A stretch of DNA of 10,046 nucleotides, from positions 1 to 10,046 of the forward strand of contig JAJYUO010000038.1 of assembly GCA_021792485.1 (NCBI GenBank). Direction: 5' to 3'. This DNA is from Thermoplasmata archaeon (GTDB taxonomy: Archaea > Thermoplasmatota > Thermoplasmata > Lutacidiplasmatales > UBA184). The notes below the pieces were generated by a model that worked only from the letters and a program-made list of their open reading frames with translations, was not told the DNA's origin and searched no databases. Positions within the stretch are counted from its first letter, which is position 1; every line of letters starts with the position of its first letter. Positions 1-6,527 of the stretch are shown piece after piece. The position numbers and the translations under genes are program-made.

Positions 1-735
1 AGGATCCGGGCGCGTATCGGCGTCGTCCAGCAGGGCGAGTCGTTTGAGTTCGCCACGGTCGAGACCGGGCTCGACATCTACGGCCGCCTCTGGGGAATGC
101 CGGCCAGCGAACGCCGCCGCCGCGCGGAGGAGCTGATCGAACAGTTCGGGCTCGGCGAGATCCGAAAGAAGCGCGCCTGGGACCTCTCGGGTGGTCAGAA
201 GCGCCGGGTCCAGGTGGCGCGGGAGTTCCTTCACGACATGGACATCCTGTTCCTGGATGAACCGACGGTGGGCCTCGACGTCGTGATGCGGCGCTCGCTG
301 CTCGACCTCATCCGGGCCCGGGTCCGGGCGGGCCTGACGGTGGTCTTCACGACCCACAACCTCGAGGAGGCGGACTACCTGTGCGACCGGATCGCCGTCA
401 TCGATCACGGCAAGATCCTGGCGCTCGACACCGTGGCGAATCTGAAGCGCCTCTACATCGGAAAGCAGACGATCGACCTCACGGTGGACGCGTCGGATGC
501 CTCGCGGTTCTACCCCGCGCTCCGCGCCGCCTTCGGGGACGGTGGAACGGTCACGGTCGAGGGGAACCAGGCCGTCCTGCTCGTCGGGGACCCGAAGGGC
601 GCCCTCGCTCAGATTGTCGAACTTGCGCAGCGACTCTCGGTCCACATCGAGTGGCTGACCGTCCGCCCGAACACGCTCGAGGACGTCTTCTTGCACTCGA
701 TCGACGCGGGGAGGGATGCCGTTGGCCGCCCCTAA
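1..735 (+). CDS. ABC transporter ATP-binding protein (5' end outside window)
   Basis: This is the nucleotide-binding subunit of an ABC exporter; it hydrolyses ATP at the inner face of the membrane to drive the permease encoded next. The reading frame is open from base 1, so about 244 residues are visible and the N-terminus with Walker A is missing. Visible motifs in order are the Q-loop (IGVVQQ, codons at about 16-33), the signature LSGGQ (184-198) followed by KRRVQVAREF, Walker B ILFLDEP (244-264), the D-loop region VGLD, and the H-loop histidine in TTHNLEEAD (355-357). The last ~110 residues form the accessory C-terminal region common in DrrA/NodI-type ATPases, ending in a typical NTLEDVFL segment. 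The internal ATG at 97 is not the start, because the Q-loop lies upstream of it. It overlaps the permease gene by 20 bp. The substrate (drug, lipid or polysaccharide) cannot be told from sequence. Confidence 0.95.
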   Translation, partial: RIRARIGVVQQGESFEFATVETGLDIYGRLWGMPASERRRRAEELIEQFGLGEIRKKRAWDLSGGQKRRVQVAREFLHDMDILFLDEPTVGLDVVMRRSLLDLIRARVRAGLTVVFTTHNLEEADYLCDRIAVIDHGKILALDTVANLKRLYIGKQTIDLTVDASDASRFYPALRAAFGDGGTVTVEGNQAVLLVGDPKGALAQIVELAQRLSVHIEWLTVRPNTLEDVFLHSIDAGRDAVGRP

Positions 736-1489
736 CATCTTCCGGCTGATCTACCGGAACATCCGGGTCAACACCGATCCGGGGAGCCTCATCATCCTGC
801 TCGGCCTGCCGGCGATGTACCTCGTCTTCTTCGGGTACGGCTTCGCCTCGTTCATACCGTCGGGGAGCTCGGTGGGCTCGTATCTCCACTTTCTCACGCC
901 AGGGATCATGGCGTTCAACGCGGTGATGGCCGGGGCGGTCGCGGGCGGGATCCTCTGGGCCGATCGCCGGTACGGCATGCTCGCGCAACTCCTCGTCCAG
1001 CCGTTCACTCGCACCGAGTATCTCTTCGGGATCATGCTCACGTCCCTTCTCCTCGGCCTCGGCGGCGCCGCGCTCATGCTGGTGATCGCCTCCCTGCTCG
1101 TCGGCGTGAACACCCTCACGATCGTCGGAGGGCTCGTCGCCTTCGGTGCGATCGCGCTCGGCTCGGTCTTCTTCGGCTCGTTCTTGCTATGGATCGCCGC
1201 GCTCGTCAAGTCCAACAACGCCTACAACAGCATCCAGATCTTGGTACTCTTCTTCGTCGACTTCGCGTCGACCGTCTTCTACCAGAACACCTCGTCGCTG
1301 CCGTACCCGATCCAGGTCCTGATGTGGGCGAACCCGCTCACCTACATCGCGAACACCGCGCGCGACGGCTACGTCGGCACCCTGAACGCGACCGACGGGA
1401 TCGAGATGCTCGTCCTCGCGGTCGAGACCGTGCTCATGCTGATATTGGCCACGCGTGCCTATCTGAAGTCGGACGTGTCGATGGAGTGA
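716..1489 (+). CDS. ABC-2 type transporter permease
   Basis: This is the membrane subunit partnering the ATPase upstream. The 257-residue product has about six hydrophobic segments (roughly residues 24-45, 57-80, 105-128, 133-162, 172-190 and 231-248). It has the ABC-2 hallmark between helices 2 and 3, a cytoplasmic loop with DRRYGMLAQLLVQPFTRTEYLFG, and the conserved NPLTYIANTARDGYVG segment before the last helix. Length fits the DrrB-like family. The ATG at 716 lies directly against a purine run (GGGGAGGG, 708-715). An in-frame TTG at 722 would sit at a more usual distance from that run, so the start is uncertain by two residues. The 20-bp overlap with the ATPase gene implies translational coupling. 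Function as an efflux or export pump is known for the family; the cargo is unknown. Confidence 0.93.
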   Translation: MPLAAPNIFRLIYRNIRVNTDPGSLIILLGLPAMYLVFFGYGFASFIPSGSSVGSYLHFLTPGIMAFNAVMAGAVAGGILWADRRYGMLAQLLVQPFTRTEYLFGIMLTSLLLGLGGAALMLVIASLLVGVNTLTIVGGLVAFGAIALGSVFFGSFLLWIAALVKSNNAYNSIQILVLFFVDFASTVFYQNTSSLPYPIQVLMWANPLTYIANTARDGYVGTLNATDGIEMLVLAVETVLMLILATRAYLKSDVSME

Positions 1490-1810
1490 TGGGACCGGGC
1501 GACCGGGCGGGGCCGGGCCGGACACGACGCACATCATCCGAGCCGGTCCGGGCGATCCTCCAGCCCAGCTCTCGCCCACGATCCCGGACATGAAGATCCT
1601 GCGACCTCGCTCCGTGCGTGAGTACCCCCAGTCCTCGACCGTTTCCGTTCACCGAACCGGAACGTGACCCACCGGGGTACGCGCGCATCGGCGCCGATCT
1701 CGCGTCGCTCCGGTCGGGCTCCGCTCCGCGGGGAGGACACCTCTCGGGGGTCTGCGACCGAATTTCCGCCGGTACGGCTTGCCTCCCTTCGGGAGAACCT
1801 TGTCGTATGG

Positions 1811-1831
1811 CCTCCCCGGCGACGGGGGAGG
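1811..1831 (+). repeat. Inverted repeat / hairpin with GCGA loop
   Basis: CCTCCCC (1811-1817) can pair with GGGGAGG (1825-1831), closed by a G-C pair around a GCGA tetraloop (1819-1822), a GNRA-type loop that is stable in RNA. It lies 80 bp before the start of the 1912 gene and about 40 bp upstream of its promoter element. It could end transcription from the ABC genes or be part of a small RNA. No T-run follows. Confidence 0.4.
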
Positions 1832-1864
1832 GTCTTCAGAGCCCCGCCGGCAGGACCGAATTTC

Positions 1865-1883
1865 GCCGTTGAACCAAAAACCG
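1865..1883 (+). promoter_or_regulatory. Promoter/operator element, copy 1 (TGAACCAAAAAC)
   Basis: The stretch GCCGTTGAACCAAAAAC stands out as an A-rich island in very GC-rich DNA. Its A-run lies 32-36 bp before the GTG at 1912, which fits an archaeal TATA/BRE box driving a transcript with little or no leader. A 17-bp copy with one mismatch is found at 3359-3375 upstream of the glycan operon. Whether it is the basal promoter, an operator, or both cannot be told from sequence. Confidence 0.65.
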
Positions 1884-1911
1884 TTCGGAGGGGTGGGTCC
1901 TAGGCCTTTCC

Positions 1912-2445
1912 GTGACGGTTCCCTCCGATCGGCCGACGCAAGGACGAGGAGCCGAGGCGACCGCGACCGACCGGGCCGCCTGGTTGTACCGCGCCTACGC
2001 CGGGTTCTTTCTCGTTGCCTTGGCTCTTACGATCGTGATGCTGCTCACCGACAACAACCTCAGGACCAACTTCGGCACCGTCAGCGGCTACTTTTTCCAT
2101 TGGTGGGTCATCCTCGTGATCGGCATCGCGGACGCCGTCGGGGCCGTGCTGCTTCTCGTCCTCGGCTCCCGCCTCGCGGTCAAGGGTGGGGTCATCGGCT
2201 CGCTCTTGATCGTCGTGATATTTCTCGGTGTGATTGCCACGTACGGTCAGGTCGGGTTCTCGTCGGCATCGGCGTTCGCGCAGTACCTGTTCGGCGTGAC
2301 GTACTATGGCGGCGACATTCGCTATCTGTATGATGCCCTGCTCGGGGTGTACCTCGCCACCCTCGTCTTCGGTGCGGTGGTACTGTGGAGAACGCGGCCC
2401 GCTACGGCCGCCCCGCCGAGCGCCGGGGCGATCGTCTCCCCCTGA
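1912..2445 (+). CDS. Hypothetical four-helix membrane protein
   Basis: The 177-residue product has a polar N-terminus of about 24 residues and then four hydrophobic segments (roughly residues 25-46, 60-84, 92-112 and 142-160), with a short Pro/Ala-rich tail. The loop between helices 3 and 4 is aromatic-rich (YLFGVTYYGGDIRYLYD). I do not recognise the family and no catalytic motif is visible. The GTG start at 1912 is chosen because the A-rich promoter element ends 30 bp upstream, giving a leaderless or near-leaderless mRNA. A purine run at 1887-1893 is too far away to be its ribosome site. An in-frame TTG at 1984 would start just before helix 1 and is a weaker alternative. It appears to be monocistronic, and it shares its promoter element with the operon at 3412, so it may be co-regulated with surface glycan genes. 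Confidence 0.8.
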   Translation: MTVPSDRPTQGRGAEATATDRAAWLYRAYAGFFLVALALTIVMLLTDNNLRTNFGTVSGYFFHWWVILVIGIADAVGAVLLLVLGSRLAVKGGVIGSLLIVVIFLGVIATYGQVGFSSASAFAQYLFGVTYYGGDIRYLYDALLGVYLATLVFGAVVLWRTRPATAAPPSAGAIVSP

Positions 2446-2487
2446 GCGGACCGGGTCCCGGGCCGGGTTCGACCTGGCCGCGAACGG

Positions 2488-2495
2488 GTTATCAC
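2488..2495 (+). promoter_or_regulatory. Probable TATA-like box of the 2519 unit
   Basis: GTTATCAC is the only A/T-rich stretch in the 70-bp gap and is centred about 27 bp before the GTG at 2519. This is the spacing expected for an archaeal TATA box driving a leaderless transcript. It is unlike the TGAACCAAAAAC element, so this unit probably has different control. Confidence 0.5.
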
Positions 2496-2518
2496 CCTAG
2501 AGTCCCCTATCGACGCTC

Positions 2519-2797
2519 GTGGGGCTCCCCGAACTGTTCCTAGCGGTCCTGATCGTCGGGCTCTCCTTGATCAATCTCGCTCTCCCCCTGTTCGCTTGGC
2601 GACGATCGGGCGAGTCTCGCTTCTTTCTGGTCGCGGCGTCGAACGCGGGCCTAGCGGGGTTAGGGGGACTCTGGACCTGGGGGGCGATGCCGCTCGGAGC
2701 TCCGAGCTGGACGGTCGCCTCGCTCCCGATCCTCGGGCTCGTACTTCTCGTCGCCGTGCTGAGCCTCCTGAGCACGCTGATACCCTCTCAACGGTGA
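2519..2797 (+). CDS. Small three-helix membrane protein paired with a regulator
   Basis: The 92-residue product is almost entirely hydrophobic. It has three likely membrane segments (about residues 3-26, 35-57 and 66-88), separated by a basic loop (WRRSGESRF) and a short Gly/Pro-containing loop. I do not recognise a family. The GTG at 2519 is favoured because the TATA-like box at 2488-2495 predicts initiation at or next to it. The stop codon is 3 bp from the ATG of the winged-helix gene, so the two are almost surely co-transcribed. Archaeal winged-helix regulators are often fused to, or encoded beside, membrane segments; here the two parts are separate. A plausible but unproven role is a membrane sensor or anchor for the regulator. 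Confidence 0.75.
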   Translation: MGLPELFLAVLIVGLSLINLALPLFAWRRSGESRFFLVAASNAGLAGLGGLWTWGAMPLGAPSWTVASLPILGLVLLVAVLSLLSTLIPSQR

Positions 2798-2800
2798 CTG

Positions 2801-3331
2801 ATGGAAGGAGAAGAGCTCCTCGACCTTCCGAAGCGTCGACTTCTGTATGACATCGTCCGCCGGCACCCGGGGATCGGGGCCCGGCGTGCCCAGCGGATCG
2901 CCAGCTTCGGCTGGGGAGAGACCGTCTATCACCTGGCTCGCCTGACCCGGGCCGGTCTGCTCCATCGGGAGCGCGAGGGGTACCGCGACCACTACTTCCT
3001 AGCGAACGTGCCGTTCGTCGATCGCGACCTGCTGCGGCTCGCGTTGTCGAGGTCGGCTCGCTACATCCTGGTCGCCTTGCTCGAACAACCGCATTCCACG
3101 GTGCCCGACCTCGCGCGTCGGACGGCCCTGAGCGAGGGTCGGCTATCGATCCCCCTCCGCCGCATGCTGGCCAGCGATATCGTCCGCGCCGCCCGGCGGG
3201 GTCGGTTCCGAACATTCGAATTGGTCGATCCTCGGACGGTGGTCCGGGTCCTCGCAACCTACCCCGAGAGCATGCCCGACCCGTGGGTGGACCGGACGGT
3301 GGATGTCTGGTCCGAGCTCTTCCGGTCCTGA
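2801..3331 (+). CDS. Double winged-helix transcriptional regulator
   Basis: The 176-residue product contains two consecutive winged helix-turn-helix domains. The first spans about residues 10-68 (RRLLYDIVRRHPGIGARRAQRIA, then TVYHLARLTRAGLLHREREGYRDHYFL, with the recognition helix and wing). The second spans about 84-145 (ARYILVALLEQPHSTVPDLARRTALSEGRLSIPLRRML, wing at RAARRGRFRTFELVD). This is the ArsR/MarR-like tandem layout common in Thermoplasmata and other archaea. It has no ligand-binding cysteine set and no membrane segment of its own. It follows the small membrane protein gene by 3 bp. It lies between two genes that share the TGAACCAAAAAC promoter element, so it is a candidate regulator of both; this is inference from position. 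DNA binding is likely, but activator versus repressor is unknown. Confidence 0.88.
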   Translation: MEGEELLDLPKRRLLYDIVRRHPGIGARRAQRIASFGWGETVYHLARLTRAGLLHREREGYRDHYFLANVPFVDRDLLRLALSRSARYILVALLEQPHSTVPDLARRTALSEGRLSIPLRRMLASDIVRAARRGRFRTFELVDPRTVVRVLATYPESMPDPWVDRTVDVWSELFRS

Positions 3332-3358
3332 CGGCGCTGGGCGAGAACCAACGATTCT

Positions 3359-3377
3359 GCCGCTGAACCAAAAACGG
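3359..3377 (+). promoter_or_regulatory. Promoter/operator element, copy 2 (TGAACCAAAAAC)
   Basis: GCCGCTGAACCAAAAAC at 3359-3375 matches the element at 1865-1881 in 16 of 17 positions, including all of TGAACCAAAAAC. It ends 36 bp before the ATG at 3412, again at archaeal core-promoter distance, and would place transcription initiation roughly 10-15 bp before the start codon. It is the likely promoter of the long operon that follows. Confidence 0.68.
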
Positions 3378-3411
3378 AGTGAGCCGGTCCGCTCTACGGA
3401 CGTGCGCACGC

Positions 3412-4365
3412 ATGCCTTCGAGCCGACCCATTCGCAGCGCACGACCGATCGGTCTCGCGAGAATCGTAGGATTGCCCGGGGCCCTCTTGGTCTCCGCGAT
3501 CGCGGGCGCGCTCGTCCTCTCCGGAACGGCGGCCGCGAGCTGGGGGCCCCCTCCGCTCTCCTGGAGCAATGGGGTCGCTCTGTGCGAGTTTCCGCTCGGG
3601 AGCCCGTTCGTATCGGTTTCGGGAGCTTCGTGGAACGCCTCCGGCCTCACGTTCGGGCTCAGCTCGGTCGCCGAGATCGCGCCGAACGGCTCGGTGAACG
3701 CTAGCATGGATCTCGTCGGAACGACGTGGCAGTGGACGAACGCGTCGACGGCCAGCGACTACGCCATCGTCCTCTCGGCCCGCGCGCCGGAAGCATCGAT
3801 CGTATCCGGGGGCATGGGAAACCCGCTGCTCACGGTCTCCTACTCGCTGCCGGTCGCCACCGGCGATCGGAACGCCGTATCGGTGGAGGTGGGCGTGGCG
3901 AATTGGACGTGGGTATCGGCGGGCGACCGTTTGGAATTTGGCTTCGCTGCCCGCCCCGTGTCTCCGTCGCTTGATCGCTTGGCGGCATCGACAACGCCCG
4001 GCTGGCTCCTGAGCGTTCGATCGAACGATAGCGGCGTGCCGCTCGAGCGGGTCGCCGTGGGCAGCCGGGCGGTCGCCGCGGGCCCAGAAGGGACACAGAA
4101 CGTCACCGCCACGCCCCGCCTATCCCTCCTCTCCCCGTCTTCGGCAGAAATTTCGGTAATGATCGGGCCGACCGCGGGCGGGTTCCCGACGATCACCTAC
4201 GGGGCCGTGATCGGGGTGGTGACGATCGCCGGCACGGCGATCCCGTGGCTCGACGTCGCGGCGGTCATCGGTGCCGCGACCGCGATCACGCTTGTGGTCG
4301 CCGTCACGACCCGGCGGATCCGCCAGCGTCCCTCGCCCCTCATCTACTCGGACACGGAGCTATGA
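3412..4365 (+). CDS. Secreted, sequon-rich surface protein with C-terminal anchor
   Basis: The 317-residue product starts with a basic n-region (four Arg in the first 17 residues), a hydrophobic core (about 20-42) and a small-residue stretch (TAAAS) suited to signal peptidase, so it should be exported by Sec. The mature part is Ser/Thr/Ala/Gly-rich and beta-like, with seven N-X-S/T sequons (Asn 75, 92, 96, 110, 164, 205 and 230). A hydrophobic region at about 262-299 followed by RRIRQR looks like a stop-transfer anchor, leaving a short cytoplasmic tail. I do not recognise the fold. ATG 3412 is preferred over an in-frame GTG at 3379, which lies against the promoter element and would lengthen the signal peptide. 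It is the first gene of the operon and overlaps the next by ATGA. It may be the glycoprotein decorated by the downstream enzymes. Confidence 0.82.
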   Translation: MPSSRPIRSARPIGLARIVGLPGALLVSAIAGALVLSGTAAASWGPPPLSWSNGVALCEFPLGSPFVSVSGASWNASGLTFGLSSVAEIAPNGSVNASMDLVGTTWQWTNASTASDYAIVLSARAPEASIVSGGMGNPLLTVSYSLPVATGDRNAVSVEVGVANWTWVSAGDRLEFGFAARPVSPSLDRLAASTTPGWLLSVRSNDSGVPLERVAVGSRAVAAGPEGTQNVTATPRLSLLSPSSAEISVMIGPTAGGFPTITYGAVIGVVTIAGTAIPWLDVAAVIGAATAITLVVAVTTRRIRQRPSPLIYSDTEL

Positions 4366-6527
4366 CGAGAGAAGGACCCCGAGGTCGGTCACCCTCCCTC
4401 GCGGCGCGGTCCTCGGGAGCTCGCCCCGATTGCCGGGCCGACCCGCCCCCGGGTCTCTATCGAGAGACGGCTCTCCTCCGGTCACCGGCCACCGCTTCGG
4501 TTGCGTCGCTGGGGGCCCCTTCCAGTGCGGCCGGGGGTTCGTCGATGGCGCTCGCATCGGCCGCTCCGGCTGGCCGGCCCGGGTCCACGCTCCCCCGTCC
4601 GAGGCGGGTCGCCGGCGGGGTCGTGGCCCACAACGACGAGGGTCGCGTGGCCCGATCGGTCCGGTCCCTTCTGGAGCAGCGGTTGCCGAGCGGCTACGAG
4701 TGGAGTCGGATCTGGATCGTGGCCAGCGGGTGCACCGATCGCACTGTCGAGATCTGCGAGGAGCTCGCGCGAGCCGACACGCGCATCGAACTCGTGGTGG
4801 AGCCGGAGCGACGGGGGAAGGCGGCGGCGATTCATCAGATCTTGCGGCGGGCGGAGGGAGAGTCGCTCGTCTTGTTGAACTCCGATGCCGTTGCGCTACC
4901 GGGCGCGGTGTCGACGCTCCTTAGCCGCGCCGAAGGCAGGAGAGCTCCGTACGCGGTCATGGCGCGTCCGATCGTGACGATCGAGGATGGCGGCTCCTGG
5001 ACCGACGCGATGCGTTGGATGTGGGAGCTTCACCACGAGCTCCACCTCCAGTTGCTGTCCGAGGGTCGAGGAGCCCATCTCTCCGACGAGCTGTTGCTGC
5101 TGAGCCTACCCCACCCGGCGCCCCTCCGAGAGGGGATCATCAACGACGGCTCGTTTCTCGCGGTGTGGCTCTCCTTGAACGAAGGCGGCTGCTGGTACGC
5201 CCCCGAGAGTCTCGTTTCGGTCGTGGTGCCCCGGACCGCCTCCGACTTCGTCCGCCAACACCGGCGCATCCATTTCGGCGACGCGCAGGTCCGGGGCTTG
5301 CTCGGGCGCGCACCGACGACCTTTCCTCGATACCTTGCGGAACACCCGGCCCGCGCGATGCGGGCGCTCCGGTCGGCCCTCGGACGACCCCGGGGGGTCC
5401 GGCACCTCCTCCACCTCGGTGGCTGGGAGGTGGTCAGCCACCTGTTGGCGCTGTGGGACCGCCTGCCGCCGCGCGCGGACCACGTACACTGGAGGAGGAT
5501 CCGGTCGTCCGCGTCGGAGCCGACGCATGGGGGCGTCCGGACTTCCGACCGTCTCGAGGATCCCGCCGAAAGAGTAGAACGGAAGGTCGATTCCCTGCTG
5601 AGCGTCGCCGCAAACTTTCGTACCGGCGTCGACCTCGGGGACCTCGCCTCCCTCCTCCCTTCGGAGGCTCCGTTGACGGCCTCGGATCTCGCGCGATTCC
5701 TCCAAGAGCGCCCCGAGCTTGCCCGCGTTCAAGACGAGCGGGCCTTTCATCCCGGGATCACGGGGGTCGAGTCGGCCGATCGAAAGGCGCTCGGAGAAGC
5801 GCACTGGAAGGCTGCGAACCGATTGGTGCTCGGGCCGCTCGGCTTCGCTCAGCGATGGATCCGATGCCTCGGGATCAGCGGATCGGTTGCCTACGGCGAA
5901 CCGGAACCCGGCGACGACCTCGACCTGTTCATCGTCACGAGAGCCGGCTCGACGTGGTGGTTCCTCGCCATGGCGTTCCTCGTCCTGAGGATCCGGCGGC
6001 TGAAGGGGGAGGACCGCGGCGCGCCCGCGTTATGCGTCAACTACGTGTTGGACGACCGGCGCGCCCTGAGCGAGTTCGAGTCGGCGCGAGGGTACCTGTT
6101 CGCTCGCGAGGCCCTGACCGTGCGTGCGGTCATCGGGGACGGCTACCTGCAGGGACTTCTCCTCCGGGCGCCGTGGATGGAGAAGGAGATCCCTCGGCTG
6201 TACGCGGACCGTACCCGGAATCCGGCCAGTTGCGAGCCCCTCGGCGCGCCCGGGCCGATACGGATCGCCAACGCGCTCGTCTTCTTGCCGTTGACGGCGT
6301 ACCTGCAGCTCGTCGGCCTCCGCCGATCGCGCCGGACTCGAGGCGACGCGTTCGGGCACGGTCCCTTCCGAACGATCACTCAGAGAGGACGGTTCGTCCT
6401 CGCAACGGACCGGTTCGAGCGGCTACGAGAGAGGTACGGGGAAGTCGATCCCAGCCCGGATCGCGCGGACGACCGCCCCTACGCTCGCCTCCCTGCTTCG
6501 CCGGCGCACCGGCCCGAACGGCGATGA
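4362..6527 (+). CDS. GT2 glycosyltransferase fused to a nucleotidyltransferase
   Basis: The 721-residue product joins two enzymes. Residues about 80-310 form a GT-A glycosyltransferase of family 2: VAGGVVAHNDEGRVARSVRSLL, then IVASGCTDRTVEI, then the metal-site region LLNSDA (NSD at 173-175 instead of DXD), and a later acceptor region INDGSFLAV with FVRQHRRIHFG resembling the QXXRW-type motif. Residues about 405-460 look like a small helix-turn-helix-type domain. Residues 475-615 form a polymerase-beta-type nucleotidyltransferase: GSVAYG (507-512), DLDLF (519-523), and a likely third acid in NYVLDD (560-565). The latter half resembles stand-alone archaeal and bacterial nucleotidyltransferase-like proteins of unknown substrate. 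A hydrophobic segment at 634-652 may attach it to the membrane. ATG 4362 overlaps the previous stop (ATGA), but the first 80 residues look disordered with weaker GC3, so ATG 4545 is possible. Confidence 0.85.
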   Translation: MTREGPRGRSPSLAARSSGARPDCRADPPPGLYRETALLRSPATASVASLGAPSSAAGGSSMALASAAPAGRPGSTLPRPRRVAGGVVAHNDEGRVARSVRSLLEQRLPSGYEWSRIWIVASGCTDRTVEICEELARADTRIELVVEPERRGKAAAIHQILRRAEGESLVLLNSDAVALPGAVSTLLSRAEGRRAPYAVMARPIVTIEDGGSWTDAMRWMWELHHELHLQLLSEGRGAHLSDELLLLSLPHPAPLREGIINDGSFLAVWLSLNEGGCWYAPESLVSVVVPRTASDFVRQHRRIHFGDAQVRGLLGRAPTTFPRYLAEHPARAMRALRSALGRPRGVRHLLHLGGWEVVSHLLALWDRLPPRADHVHWRRIRSSASEPTHGGVRTSDRLEDPAERVERKVDSLLSVAANFRTGVDLGDLASLLPSEAPLTASDLARFLQERPELARVQDERAFHPGITGVESADRKALGEAHWKAANRLVLGPLGFAQRWIRCLGISGSVAYGEPEPGDDLDLFIVTRAGSTWWFLAMAFLVLRIRRLKGEDRGAPALCVNYVLDDRRALSEFESARGYLFAREALTVRAVIGDGYLQGLLLRAPWMEKEIPRLYADRTRNPASCEPLGAPGPIRIANALVFLPLTAYLQLVGLRRSRRTRGDAFGHGPFRTITQRGRFVLATDRFERLRERYGEVDPSPDRADDRPYARLPASPAHRPERR

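Larger units (their letters stand above)
1490..1911 (+). other. 420-bp gene-free region with small hairpins
   Basis: I see no convincing gene here. Short open frames exist (for example 1618-1872) but their peptides are Pro/Arg/Gly-rich, match nothing I know and overlap one another. The region has several potential RNA hairpins: 1643-1662 (TTCCGTTC against GAACCGGAA, one bulge), 1721-1731 (CCGC/GCGG), 1731-1745 (GGGAGG against CCTCTC), 1783-1795 (CTCCC/GGGAG around TTC) and 1811-1831 (CCTCCCC/GGGGAGG closed by a GCGA loop). GACCGAATTTC occurs twice, at 1756-1766 and 1854-1864. The 3' end is the promoter of the 1912 gene. No tRNA, SRP, RNase P or known riboswitch core was recognised. It may hold the 3' end of the ABC transcript, a small RNA, or only GC-rich spacer. 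Confidence 0.5.

Noticed and set aside
1618..1872. Short + strand open frames in the gap before 1912
   Set aside because: They have no ribosome site at usable spacing, overlap each other in different frames, and encode low-complexity peptides without recognisable features.
1779..2333. 184-codon + strand frame overlapping the four-helix membrane protein gene
   Set aside because: The product is Arg/Gly-rich and out of frame with the convincing membrane protein, whose four helices and promoter spacing fit.
3379..3411. Upstream GTG start for the surface protein
   Set aside because: It lies 4 nt from the A-rich promoter element, so it would be upstream of the expected transcription start; ATG 3412 gives a normal signal peptide.
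2571..3707. 378-codon open frame on the - strand
   Set aside because: It covers three well-supported + strand genes, and its product is Arg/Pro/Gly/Ser-rich with no domain pattern. It is the antisense shadow expected in GC-rich coding DNA.
5015..6523. Upstream extension of the zinc-ribbon methyltransferase frame
   Set aside because: The frame is open but overlaps the nucleotidyltransferase half of the fusion enzyme and is Arg/Pro-rich. The ATGA start at 6524 places motif I at the usual distance.
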